Position numbers and translations under genes: made by a program. From Oscillospiraceae bacterium (GTDB lineage Bacteria > Bacillota > Clostridia > Oscillospirales > Acutalibacteraceae), in contig SVOY01000001.1 of the NCBI GenBank assembly GCA_015066105.1, positions 372,001 to 436,000 of the forward strand: a stretch of DNA of 64,000 nt, in the 5' to 3' direction. Numbering within the stretch: position 1 is the stretch's first letter; the number at the start of each line of letters is the position of its first letter. The notes beneath the pieces were generated by a model. The model was not told the origin of the DNA. It saw only the letters and a program-made list of their open reading frames with translations, and searched no databases. Of the stretch, positions 25,945 to 33,624 are shown piece by piece.

Positions 25945-26400
25945 ATGAAGCAGGAATTTAATATAAAATTGCAAGGCAAACAATATGCAAAGAGGCACGG
26001 AAGATTAGTTTTTATGCTATTATGCTTTATCGTTTCTATTGTTATACTAATGATGTATTCTTCTAGGTATTTTATCGCTTTGATGGCTCCGGTGTTTTAT
26101 CTTATCCTGCGACTTAAGAACGTATCGGCTGAAAAAAACTTCTTAACTGATGCTGTTTGCACAGTTATTACTCATGATTTTGGCGTGGTATTATCCATTA
26201 AATCAGCACAGTCAAAATTGTGTGAAACATATAACGTGTTGTATTCAACTGTAAATGATTTTTCAGTTTGTGGACGAAAGGTTAGTGTTTGTTATACAAG
26301 CAACGAAAAAGGCAAGTTGCGTAATAGAATTATTGAATTTCATATTCTGCCTAATGATGTTGTATTTTGGTGTGAATTGTCAAATAAATTTAGCAAATAG
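25945..26400 (+). CDS. Two-TM protein with soluble C-terminal domain
   Basis: A 151-aa protein from ATG 25945, 6 nt after AGGAG; the ATG at 25939 touches that site and is less likely. Two closely spaced membrane helices (about 22-42 and 44-63) and a C-terminal beta-rich domain ending in LPNDVVFWCELSNKF. Layout resembles the proteins at 23375 and 32858. Family uncertain (YcxB-like suggested by layout only). It lies beyond the operon terminator and presumably has its own weak promoter or depends on read-through. Confidence 0.68.
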   Translation: MKQEFNIKLQGKQYAKRHGRLVFMLLCFIVSIVILMMYSSRYFIALMAPVFYLILRLKNVSAEKNFLTDAVCTVITHDFGVVLSIKSAQSKLCETYNVLYSTVNDFSVCGRKVSVCYTSNEKGKLRNRIIEFHILPNDVVFWCELSNKFSK

Positions 26401-26458
26401 TTTTCACTAAGGAAATTGAAACCATCTTTGGACATCTTTTTTACAAATGTAGCAAGGT

Positions 26459-26856
26459 GGAGATGTACCTATTAAGATAATAAGAAATGATATAACTTAA
26501 ATTGAATGCGATGTCATTGTTAATGCCCATTCCTTTTTGAGAGGCGGCGTTGATGGCGCTATACATAGAGCTACTGGCAAGGGGCTCCTTTTGGAATGCA
26601 TGAAAATTGGTGGATGTAAGGTTGGCCAGGCAAAGCTCACAAAAGCTTATAAACTCTCTTCTAAACATATTATACATACAGATTGTCCGAAGGGGAAAGG
26701 CGGCAAAAATGTCGAGAAAGAGCTTTTGGGGAGCTGTTATAGGAAGTCGCTGACGCTTGCTTTAAACAACAAGGTGAATCTGGTGCGTTTTCTTTAAATT
26801 CAAGAGGAGTATACGGATACCATAAGATCAAGCATTGTAAGACGAGAATTGTTTGA
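26459..26856 (+). pseudogene. Broken macro-domain (ADP-ribose-binding) gene
   Basis: Frame at 26465 reads VPIKIIRNDIT, then an in-frame TAA (26498-26500), then IECDVIVNAHS and a GGVDGAIHRATG-type ADP-ribose-binding segment, then CKVGQAKLTKAYKLSSKHII. After about 26760 the similarity continues one base out of frame as GESGAFSLNSRGVYGYHK, ending at TGA 26854-26856. These are the hallmark blocks of macro-domain proteins (IVNAAN, GGVDGAIH, G-E-A-x-x-T, SxGxYGYP), which bind or remove ADP-ribose. There is no start codon, and one stop and one frameshift are present, so it is not functional as read. Its end abuts the ribosome site of the PARG-fusion gene. Confidence 0.85.
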
Positions 26857-26873
26857 AGGATCAGGAGGGAAAC

Positions 26874-29800
26874 ATGAAAAAAGAAAAGCTTATAAAATGC
26901 TTTGAAGATACCATTAAGATTTCTAAATCAAATAAGTTGGCTGAAAAAACAGAAAAAGCAATATTGTCAAACAAGATTTACTGTGAAAACAGCACTTGTA
27001 ATACTCCCAAAGTTAAAAGTGGAGTACACAATGACAATATAATTGTTGAGCAGAACACTACATTTAACGCAGCAAAAAAATACAGCCATTTAGGCAGAAT
27101 GGCTGTGTTGAACTTTGCCAATCCTGTAAATCCGGGGGGCGGAGTGCAAAACGGTGCAATGGCTCAGGAAGAATGCTTGTGCAGAAGCAGTAATTTATAT
27201 CTATGCCTTTGTGCAGATAATGTGCGTGACGATTATTATTCATATCATTCTAAAAAAGGGAATCAGTTCTGGTCAGACAGATTAATATACACACGTGATG
27301 TAACTGTATTTAAAGATGACAAAGACATCCCCAAACTTTTACCTGAAAAAGAATGGTTTGATGTTGATGTAATCACATGTGCTGCTCCTTATCTTGCAAA
27401 GAGGAAGTATACAAACTTAACTGCATTATCGCAATTATTTGAAAGTAGAATTAAAAATATTTTTGAAGCCGCAATAGATAATAATGTTGATGTTTTGATT
27501 TTAGGTGCATTTGGTTGTGGCGCTTTTAAGAATCCACCTAAAATCGTTTCGGAGGCATTTCGTAAGGTTATATATACAAATTGTTATTATGAAAAATTTA
27601 AGAAAATTATATTCGCAATTAAGCCAACAAGTGAAAATTGTTCTAATTATAGAGCTTTTGATGATTCATTAATAGATCATTCTGATGAGTGTCAGTTGTT
27701 GTTTTCTTACCTTGAAAAAAGATACGATAAAATTCCTGAATATATAAATAATATTATGATTAAGAATAGTCATTATGAAAATTGGGTAGAATATCATAAT
27801 AAATATTTTGGTAAACAGTTTTCTATTCTTGGAGACTCTATAAGTACGCTTGATGGTTATAATCCACTAGGATATAATGTTTTTTACAAGGATGATAATT
27901 GTGAAAAATCCGGAATTAAACAAATGAGTGACACATGGTGGGGTAAAGTGATCGACTTTTTTGGCGGTGAACTTCTTGTTAATAATTCCTGGTCGGGCAG
28001 TCGGGTAACAAAGCTACACAACAAAGAATCTCTTTTTCCATCAGGATGCTCTGATGAACGCACATCAGCATTACACATCAATAATGTTAAGCCTGATGTA
28101 ATAATTGTGTATCTCGGTACAAATGACTGGGCCTATGGTGCCAGAACGGGAAATGATACAAAGCTTCTTGGCGAGGATGATAATGAGCATTTTGATGAAG
28201 CTTATGGATGTATGATAAAAAAACTTAAGCGTAATTATCCGGAAAGTGAAATCTGGTGTTGCACACTAAATAAAACATTTATGTCCCAAAAACCATCTTT
28301 TGTATTTCCAGAAAAACACAGTGGTATCCATATTGAGGAATATAACGAAATTATCAGACGTGTTGCAAGTTATACGAATTGTAAACTTATCGATTTATAT
28401 AGTTACAACCTCCCTTATGATGCAGTTGACGGTTCGCATCCGAATGCTGATGGTATGAATACATTAGCAACTTTAATGATAAGGGAAATTGGCGGAGAAG
28501 AGATTAATAAATTTCTTGATTGTTCTGCATCTCTTGATTATTATGATGATATATTAGATCTTACAGTGAAAAATACAGGAGAAAAGATTTACTGTAGTAA
28601 AAATATGGTGCGTGTTGGGCGAGAAAGAGAGTATGTTGATATTTATTTTGGTAATCAAGAAATATCAAGATGCCAGGGACTTTTTATATATAAAAATAAC
28701 AGATGGTTTTTGTGTGACACTAATTCGATTAATGGTACTTGGTTAAATGGTAAAAGAATTGAATCACGAAAAGAGTACGAGTTGTGCGCAAATGATGTTA
28801 TTAATTTTGCCAATGTTTTAGAAGTAATATTCAATAAAATTACAAATTTGAATTTAGATGATTTAAAACATGGATTTGTAATTGCAGATGAATATACGGG
28901 TGGTATAAAGTTTGTATGTAAGAAGTGCGGTAAAATTAAACATGAAAGCACAGTATATTCTAATTACACAGAATGTGATAATGATGTTACTGTTGAACTG
29001 GATGCTGATAAAACAACCATTGCTTATGATAATTCTAATTTACAACAGCTTGGTTTTGTTGGTAAGGTTTTATACGAAAAGTATTCAGTTTTAAAACAGA
29101 TTCCTTCCGGAGGCTTTTTTAAGATTTATTTAGTTGAGGACATTAAAACAAATAAAAAGATGTTAATGAAAGTATGTGATAAAAGTCAAAAAGATTATAC
29201 TGATAATATTCGTGAAATTATACTTCAGGAACCAAAAATGATGATGAAATTTAATCATCCTGCGATGCCGAAGGTTTTTGATGTGATTGAGGATAGTAGG
29301 TATATATTAATTATCAGAAATTATTTTGAAGGGGAATCTTTGGATATTGTTATTCGGAATAAAGGGCCTCAGTCAGCAGAAAAAGTTGTCGAATGGGGCA
29401 AGCAGCTTTGCGATGCACTTTCGTATTTGCACAATCTTACTCCGCCTCACATTTATAGGGATATGAAACCGCATAATGTGGCTTTAACTCCTGAAGGTAA
29501 TTTAAAATTGATTGATTTCGGAATAATGAGGCTGTATAATCCTCAGAAATCATGTGATACTACAAACTTAGGCACCAAAGGTTATGCAGCACCTGAACAA
29601 TATGGTGGTTTAGGTCAAACGGATGCGAGAACAGATATCTTCGGCTTGGGTATGACGTTGTGTGAGTTGGTTACCGGCGAAGATCCTAAAAAGCGAGAAT
29701 ATGTACATAGACCAATACGTCAAAATAATCCGGATTTGCCTAAGGGTTTGGAATACATAATTTCTAAATGTACTGAAATTGATCCTAAAAACAGATATCA

Positions 29801-29891
29801 GTCATGTTCTGAATTGTTGGATGATCTTAATAATTATATGAGTTTGCCAAAATCTAAAGGAATTTTCGGGAAGTTTTTTGGAAAACAATGA
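26874..29891 (+). CDS. PARG - SGNH hydrolase - FHA - Ser/Thr kinase fusion protein
   Basis: A 1005-aa protein from ATG 26874 (AGGAGG 7 nt upstream). Residues 25-255 are a bacterial poly(ADP-ribose) glycohydrolase domain with the catalytic GGG-x7-QEE signature (GGGVQNGAMAQEE, about 88-100) and GAFGCGAF near 211. Residues 310-540 are an SGNH/GDSL hydrolase: GDS (block I), SWSG (II), GTND (III) and DGSHPNADG (V), so Ser, Gly, Asn and His are all present. Residues 570-655 are FHA, with RVGRE, SRCQ where SRxH is usual, and SINGTWLNG. A CxxC pair follows near 682. Residues 740-985 are a kinase with Lys766, YRDMKPHN (catalytic Asp863), IDFG and APEQY; it is a close paralogue of the 2771 kinase. No membrane helix. 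It could hydrolyse ADP-ribose, deacylate or de-esterify a substrate, bind phosphothreonine and phosphorylate. The combined role is unknown. Confidence 0.93.
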   Translation: MKKEKLIKCFEDTIKISKSNKLAEKTEKAILSNKIYCENSTCNTPKVKSGVHNDNIIVEQNTTFNAAKKYSHLGRMAVLNFANPVNPGGGVQNGAMAQEECLCRSSNLYLCLCADNVRDDYYSYHSKKGNQFWSDRLIYTRDVTVFKDDKDIPKLLPEKEWFDVDVITCAAPYLAKRKYTNLTALSQLFESRIKNIFEAAIDNNVDVLILGAFGCGAFKNPPKIVSEAFRKVIYTNCYYEKFKKIIFAIKPTSENCSNYRAFDDSLIDHSDECQLLFSYLEKRYDKIPEYINNIMIKNSHYENWVEYHNKYFGKQFSILGDSISTLDGYNPLGYNVFYKDDNCEKSGIKQMSDTWWGKVIDFFGGELLVNNSWSGSRVTKLHNKESLFPSGCSDERTSALHINNVKPDVIIVYLGTNDWAYGARTGNDTKLLGEDDNEHFDEAYGCMIKKLKRNYPESEIWCCTLNKTFMSQKPSFVFPEKHSGIHIEEYNEIIRRVASYTNCKLIDLYSYNLPYDAVDGSHPNADGMNTLATLMIREIGGEEINKFLDCSASLDYYDDILDLTVKNTGEKIYCSKNMVRVGREREYVDIYFGNQEISRCQGLFIYKNNRWFLCDTNSINGTWLNGKRIESRKEYELCANDVINFANVLEVIFNKITNLNLDDLKHGFVIADEYTGGIKFVCKKCGKIKHESTVYSNYTECDNDVTVELDADKTTIAYDNSNLQQLGFVGKVLYEKYSVLKQIPSGGFFKIYLVEDIKTNKKMLMKVCDKSQKDYTDNIREIILQEPKMMMKFNHPAMPKVFDVIEDSRYILIIRNYFEGESLDIVIRNKGPQSAEKVVEWGKQLCDALSYLHNLTPPHIYRDMKPHNVALTPEGNLKLIDFGIMRLYNPQKSCDTTNLGTKGYAAPEQYGGLGQTDARTDIFGLGMTLCELVTGEDPKKREYVHRPIRQNNPDLPKGLEYIISKCTEIDPKNRYQSCSELLDDLNNYMSLPKSKGIFGKFFGKQ

Positions 29892-29907
29892 TTTTTTTGC
29901 TAATATT

Positions 29908-29937
29908 TGACACCGTAGGATGTGTCTAGCGGTGTCA
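29908..29937 (+). terminator. Weak hairpin after the PARG-kinase gene
   Basis: TGACACCG (29908-29915) pairs with CGGTGTCA (29930-29937) over a 14-nt loop; only a short ATTTG follows. Possible inefficient terminator. Confidence 0.4.
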
Positions 29938-30065
29938 TTTGATAGTATATTCACCAACACATTTCTTATGCAGAGGGTAGAATGCAGCATTATGTGAAAT
30001 TAGCCGATTTTCTGCAAAGTTAAGAATGTTTCAATACTTTAAATAAAAAGTAAGGAAATGAGAAA

Positions 30066-30355
30066 ATGAATGAAAATAAAGAAGTGAAATATAAAAATTC
30101 TATCTTAGCAAAAACTCTTATTATTGGCTAAGCCTATGAGTCCATGGTACTCATGTTTCCGGTTGTTTTTGTTTATGAAGCATTTAATTCTGGTTTTACT
30201 GAGGATACAATAGTGATTATGTTTGTTGCACCTTGTGTTTTTCTTATCGGTTTTTTGTTAAAAAATTGGGGCAAAAAATTGAAGATAGAAAAAAATATAA
30301 GTTTTGGTTAAAATTTATAACAGAAAAAGATTATATAGAAAAAATAAAAAAATGA
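30066..30355 (+). pseudogene. Degraded small membrane-protein gene
   Basis: ATG 30066 with AAGGAAATGAG upstream encodes MNENKEVKYKNSILAKTLII and a Gly, then a TAA at 30129. The same frame continues with two hydrophobic stretches (VLMFPVVFVYEAF and IVIMFVAPCVFLIGFLLKNW). It then shifts frame to a basic tail ending EKDYIEKIKK at the TGA at 30353. One stop plus one frameshift indicate decay of a roughly 90-aa two-TM protein. The rest of the 29.9-30.55 kb gap shows no gene. Confidence 0.65.
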
Positions 30356-30558
30356 TGATAATTTTGCTAAAATTATATATGATAATTCTCCGAATAAAAA
30401 ATGTCGCAAGTATCTTATTGAATTGAATAGCAGTATAGCAAATATATGAGATAGATTTATTTAAGTTGCTTTATAAAAATCTATTTGTTTACTTCAAATA
30501 AAGCAAAAATGCAATCATTAATAATCCTTAAAAGTCATTAAGATGGAGGTAGAAAACC

Positions 30559-31092
30559 ATGATATTCTTTAAAAAGAAAAATAAAACAATTGAAGAAAAA
30601 GGTGATGTTTCTCAGCTAGTTTCTTCAAAAACAGAGGTCGAAAAAGATAAGTCTGTTTCACCCCCTCGTAAAAGTGCAATGTATAAGTTTAAGCCTATTT
30701 ATTCAAATTATGAATCAATTGAGGAAGTTGTAAATATTATTGAAGAAATAGAAATTACGCTTGAGAGGATACATACATGGGGTACGAGTTCATCTCACGA
30801 TGGAGATATTGGGTTCGATAACTCATATAATAATATGGCTGAATTTAAATCCAAAGTATTTGAAGATTACAAACGGGCAAAAGAAAGGTATAAAGATTGT
30901 GCTAATCTAAATTGGGGATGTACAATTTTTTCGTTTTATAAGAGTTTTAGAGATAAAGGGATGCAAATCAGCATAATTTCTATTGGTCCGGAAGCTGAAG
31001 AAATCAATTTTTTAATCGACTATACTGATGAAGATGAATTTAAAGTGGAAAGTGTAATTGTAAAGGTAGAAGAATATTTAGAAGAGTATTAA
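30559..31092 (+). CDS. Hypothetical cytoplasmic protein
   Basis: A 177-aa protein with GGAGGT before ATG 30559. Basic N-terminus (FFKKKNK), then a Ser/Thr/Glu-rich linker to about residue 45, then a helical region and an alpha/beta C-terminal part (CTIFSFYKSF, ISIISIGPEAEEINFLIDY, VESVIVKVEEYL). No signal peptide, no membrane helix, no motif I recognise. It follows debris from the kinase/type VII region and may be the last intact accessory gene there. No function is proposed. Confidence 0.65.
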   Translation: MIFFKKKNKTIEEKGDVSQLVSSKTEVEKDKSVSPPRKSAMYKFKPIYSNYESIEEVVNIIEEIEITLERIHTWGTSSSHDGDIGFDNSYNNMAEFKSKVFEDYKRAKERYKDCANLNWGCTIFSFYKSFRDKGMQISIISIGPEAEEINFLIDYTDEDEFKVESVIVKVEEYLEEY

Positions 31093-31160
31093 GCTTCTTT
31101 ACAGAAAGATTTTGAGTTTGAAATGTATAATTGAAAATACAAATTTTATGCTTTAAAGTC

Positions 31161-31189
31161 TTGAAATAGAATTTAAAATGTGTTATAAT
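31161..31189 (+). promoter_or_regulatory. Consensus SigA promoter of a candidate ncRNA
   Basis: TTGAAA (31161-31166), 17-nt spacer, TATAAT (31184-31189). The next 220 nt lack a plausible ORF but are strongly structured and end in an intrinsic terminator. Confidence 0.8.
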
Positions 31190-31195
31190 CCACTT

Positions 31196-31417
31196 GCAAA
31201 ACAGACAAGAATATGTCTCTTGTTATCAACCCTGATAACCATTTGATAGCAAACAGCTGTATAGGGAATGCAGTACATAGAATACAAACAATCAAAATAA
31301 GACGAGCAATATTTCTTAAGCAACTTTGTTTAAGATGACATTGGTCTCGGCGAGTGGGAATAAACAGAAAAATACCCGAAAGCCTTGTAAAATCTAGGTT
31401 TTCGGGTTAATTTTTTT
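31196..31417 (+). ncRNA. Candidate structured non-coding RNA, ~220 nt
   Basis: Bounded by a consensus promoter and a strong terminator, with no ORF longer than about 10 codons. Helices visible by eye: closing helix ATGTCTCTT (31213-31221) with AAGA-T-GACAT (31332-31341, one bulge), extended by AGAC (31203-31206)/GTCT (31344-31347); hairpin GTTATC/GATAAC (31222-31227, 31234-31239; loop AACCCT); TTTGAT (31242-31247)/ATCAAA (31291-31296) enclosing CTGTAT/ATGCAG (31257-31273; loop AGGGA); and TCTTAAGCA/TGTTTAAGA (31314-31335), which would compete with the inner part of the closing helix. Loop bases CCCT (31230-31233) can pair with AGGG (31263-31266), a possible kissing contact. I cannot assign a family. 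6S RNA seems unlikely because the RNA is multibranched. The raiA-motif class is worth comparing. Confidence 0.62.
31374..31417 (+). terminator. Intrinsic terminator of the candidate ncRNA
   Basis: ACCCGAAAGCCT (31374-31385) pairs with AGGTTTTCGGGT (31396-31407), 12 bp with one G-U, followed by TAA and seven T. Confidence 0.9.
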
Positions 31418-31484
31418 GCTTTTGAGTACAATTTGAGTTCAAAATTTTGAGGTTGAAAATTCGAGTAGGGGAGAGTTCCTAATT

Positions 31485-31919
31485 TTATTTAGGTATTGCA
31501 CCTGAACGCTGAAGCTCCATTTCAATGGCGTCAATGTAATCTTTCATTTCATTCATAACATCAAGAATAGCTTGCTCATTTGTGTCGCCGTATTTAGCGG
31601 CACTTTTTTCATATCCGTAGGTAATTTTCTCCCACTTTAATATGTCTTTGAAAACGTCATCAGACTTTAACATAAAAGCAAGACTTTGTGCATTTGAATC
31701 TGTGCCGTTCACTTTGGCATTAAAGAATTGTGAAACAAATGGATTAATGTCAAATGAAACTGTTTCGGGAATTAGTCCGTCATCTTCACCTCGTTCACCT
31801 TTGATAATGAGTAGATTTGTTTTTATGAGCATAAGGAGCAGTCCCATAAAATCGCCTTTGGTTTCAAGACGGATATTATTATCTATTCCTGATATTGCAA
31901 AAGAACTTACACCGGGGGG
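31485..31919 (-). pseudogene. 5'-truncated gene remnant beside the transposase
   Basis: The minus-strand frame encodes a coherent C-terminal segment of about 135 residues (from SSFAISGIDNNIRLETKGDF, through TVSFDINPFVSQFF, to a helical end IEMELQRSGAIPK). To the right its natural N-terminus is missing: the frame runs straight into the G-run and the hairpin repeat at 31921, so the gene was probably cut by insertion of the transposase unit. No family recognised. The internal Met (MGLLLML) has no good ribosome site. Confidence 0.6.
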
Positions 31920-31920
31920 G

Positions 31921-31943
31921 AGACAGGGGACGGTTCTCTGTCT
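31921..31943 (+). repeat. REP-like hairpin copy 1 (left side of transposase)
   Basis: AGACAG, constant loop GGGACGGTTCT (31927-31937), CTGTCT. Member of a five-copy family in this window in which the loop is constant and the stem varies with preserved pairing. It lies just upstream of the transposase, in inverse orientation to copy 2. Confidence 0.85.
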
Positions 31944-31971
31944 TGACAAAATGAAAATAATGATATATAAT
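31943..31971 (+). promoter_or_regulatory. Promoter of the REP-associated transposase
   Basis: TTGACA (31943-31948), 17-nt spacer, TATAAT (31966-31971). The -35 box overlaps the last base of hairpin copy 1, so a change in DNA structure or protein binding at the hairpin could affect transposase expression. Confidence 0.75.
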
Positions 31972-31990
31972 TTGCTTGAGGTGGTAAAAA

Positions 31991-32743
31991 ATGCCAAGAC
32001 AAGCGAGAAAAAAGAGCTCAAGCGGAATATATCACGTAATGCTCAGGGGAATAAACAAACAGCAGATTTTTGAGGATGAAGAAGACTGCGATAAATTCCT
32101 TTGGGTTTTGAAAGAAACAAAGGCAGTAAGTGAATTTAAGTTGTTCGCTTACTGCCTTATGGGTAATCATATACATTTGCTTATAAAAGAAGAAAAAGAG
32201 CCTATAGAACAGATTTTCAAGCGCATAGGCGGAAAATTTGTTTATTGGTACAATATTAAATACCAACGAGTAGGACATCTTTTTCAGGACAGATTTAAGA
32301 GTGAGCCGGTAGAGGATGAATCCTATTTATTTGCGGTATTGAGGTACATACATCAGAACCCCGTTAAAGCAAAGCTTTGTAAAAATGTTGAGGATTACGA
32401 GTTCAGCAGTTACAGAGAATATACGGACAGAAAGTGGATTGTTGACACTGATTTTGTTCTCGACATATTGCCGCTTGATGAATTTACAACGTTCAATCAC
32501 GAAGAGAGCATGGATAAGTGTTTGGAAATTGAAGAAAAAGAGGCTGTGCGCTTGACAGACGAACAGGCAAAAGCTATAATTGAATTGTGTTCAGGTTGCA
32601 GAAATGTAACCGAATTTCAGGCTTTGCCAAAGGCAGATCAGGAGAAATTCATAGAAGAATTCAGAAACAAAGGTTTGTCGATAAGACAAATTGTCAGGTT
32701 AACAGGAACAAGTAAGGGGTTGGTTGAGAAATGGCTGAAATGA
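31991..32743 (+). CDS. REP-associated tyrosine transposase (Y1/HUH family)
   Basis: A 250-aa protein with the IS200/IS605-like Y1 transposase fold: an N-terminal GIYHVMLRGINKQQIF strand, the HUH motif as HIH in MGNHIHLLIK (about 54-63), GHLFQDRFKSEPV, and the catalytic Tyr in YIHQNPVKA (about 118). An extra C-terminal helical region (residues 180-250) ends in a helix-turn-helix-like GLSIRQIVRLTGTSKGLVEK segment, as in RAYT proteins. Such enzymes nick single-stranded DNA at small hairpins (REP elements) and are thought to spread them. Matching hairpins flank this gene in inverted orientation and three more lie within 0.9 kb. GAGGTGG precedes ATG 31991. Confidence 0.93.
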   Translation: MPRQARKKSSSGIYHVMLRGINKQQIFEDEEDCDKFLWVLKETKAVSEFKLFAYCLMGNHIHLLIKEEKEPIEQIFKRIGGKFVYWYNIKYQRVGHLFQDRFKSEPVEDESYLFAVLRYIHQNPVKAKLCKNVEDYEFSSYREYTDRKWIVDTDFVLDILPLDEFTTFNHEESMDKCLEIEEKEAVRLTDEQAKAIIELCSGCRNVTEFQALPKADQEKFIEEFRNKGLSIRQIVRLTGTSKGLVEKWLK

Positions 32744-32753
32744 TAAAAGCCAC

Positions 32754-32780
32754 GAAGACAGAGAACCGTCCCCTGTCTTC
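32754..32780 (-). repeat. REP-like hairpin copy 2 (right side of transposase)
   Basis: Plus strand: GAAGACAG, AGAACCGTCCC, CTGTCTTC, an 8-bp stem. It is copy 1 in reverse orientation with the same stem family, so the transposase gene is bracketed by inverted hairpins at 31921 and 32754. Confidence 0.85.
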
Positions 32781-32857
32781 CCGGAATTCAAACAGATGCA
32801 ATCGAATATGAAATAAAATATGATGCATATATTTATTGATTGGGTAGGTGATTGTAA

Positions 32858-33325
32858 ATGATTGAATTTAATGGATGCATTTCTGGGAAAGCAAAAAAAC
32901 ATTTTATTAAAAAGTGTCGACGATTTGTTCAAATATTATTATTTATTGGTATGCTTTTCTTCTGTCCGACAATTTGTTATTTTGCTATCAAAAACAAAAG
33001 TAATTTTCTGATAGAATTATTTGCTTATTGCTTCATTGGTATGTTTGGAATGACATATATTCCTAAAAGCAAAAAAGAAGAGAAATCATTAACACCTAGG
33101 AAAATATTCGTGTCTGATGAAACTATTGTTTGTATTGCTGATAAATACACGGAATCTCAATCGATTCATGATGTTAAGAAAATTAAGGATTACGGAGATT
33201 TTTACGATTTGATTTTTCCGATTGGTAGGTATAGTGAAAAATTTATTTGCCAAAAAGAATTGTTATCAAAAGGAACATTAGAAGAATTCGAAGCTTTGTT
33301 TGAAGGCAAAATAGAACGGAAATAG
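32858..33325 (+). CDS. Two-TM protein with soluble C-terminal domain
   Basis: A 155-aa protein from ATG 32858 (upstream TAGGTG). A basic N-terminus, two membrane helices (about 24-44 and 52-70), then a Lys/Glu linker and a beta-rich domain containing FVSDETIVCIADKYTESQSI and DYGDFYDLIFPIGR. This layout is found in YcxB-like proteins. It parallels the 23375 and 25945 products of the type VII region. It sits between REP-like hairpins and may be a passenger or an old resident gene. Function unknown. Confidence 0.65.
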   Translation: MIEFNGCISGKAKKHFIKKCRRFVQILLFIGMLFFCPTICYFAIKNKSNFLIELFAYCFIGMFGMTYIPKSKKEEKSLTPRKIFVSDETIVCIADKYTESQSIHDVKKIKDYGDFYDLIFPIGRYSEKFICQKELLSKGTLEEFEALFEGKIERK

Positions 33326-33344
33326 TAATGATACCTAATGCAGG

Positions 33345-33371
33345 TCAATCAGGGGACGGTTCTCTGATTGA
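33345..33371 (+). repeat. REP-like hairpin copy 3
   Basis: TCAATCAG, GGGACGGTTCT, CTGATTGA: a perfect 8-bp stem wholly different from copies 1 and 2, with the identical 11-nt loop. Confidence 0.85.
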
Positions 33372-33386
33372 TAAAGAATGATTAAT

Positions 33387-33411
33387 GGGTGGTGGTCGCT
33401 CTCCACCACCC
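33387..33411. repeat. GC-rich hairpin, second repeat family, copy A
   Basis: GGGTGGTGG (33387-33395), loop TCGCTCT, CCACCACCC (33403-33411); preceded by GATTAAT. Paired with copy B at 33486. Confidence 0.75.
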
Positions 33412-33441
33412 ACTCTCCGCTGACGGTTTAAGAACCTACTA

Positions 33442-33466
33442 AACACAGGGGACGGTACTATGTGTT
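33442..33466 (+). repeat. REP-like hairpin copy 4
   Basis: AACACA, then GGGGACGGTACTA, then TGTGTT. The loop differs by one base (TACT for TTCT); the stem matches copy 5. The loop-closing pair seen in copies 1-3 is mismatched. Confidence 0.75.
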
Positions 33467-33485
33467 CAGCTGAAGACTGATTAAT

Positions 33486-33510
33486 AGGCGGTGGTTTCTC
33501 TCCACCGCCT
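33486..33510. repeat. GC-rich hairpin, second repeat family, copy B
   Basis: AGGCGGTGG (33486-33494), loop TTTCTCT, CCACCGCCT (33502-33510); preceded by GATTAATA. Relative to copy A a T-A pair has become C-G, keeping the stem. The stretch that follows (33511-33570, with GTCAG/CTGAC and TCCCTCAGTC) looks like fragments of dispersed intergenic repeats. Confidence 0.75.
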
Positions 33511-33570
33511 TGCCGCTCACTCCCTCAGTCAGCTCTGCTGACATCTCCCTTCACATCTGAATAGCATTAA

Positions 33571-33600
33571 GCACAGGGTTAAGTTGCCCTGTGCTTTTTT
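33571..33600 (+). terminator. Intrinsic terminator within the repeat region
   Basis: GCACAGGG (33571-33578) pairs with CCCTGTGC (33587-33594), followed by six T. Confidence 0.8.
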
Positions 33601-33624
33601 GCGTGAATTGTTGAATTTAATGAG

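Noticed and set aside
26874-29891. Assembly artefact joining separate genes, considered for the four-domain fusion
   Set aside because: One uninterrupted frame with consistent codon use and linker-length gaps between domains, and a strong single ribosome site. Nothing in the sequence suggests a join, though raw reads would settle it.
31190-31354. CCACTTGC at 31190-31197 can pair with GCGAGTGG near 31349, as an outer closing helix of the ncRNA
   Set aside because: The left arm begins directly after the -10 box, so most of it would lie upstream of the expected transcription start. The helix ATGTCTCTT/AAGATGACAT was preferred.
31196-31417. 6S RNA as identity of the ncRNA
   Set aside because: 6S is one long hairpin with a central bubble. 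This RNA looks multibranched with several short hairpins, and no diagnostic 6S sequence was recalled.
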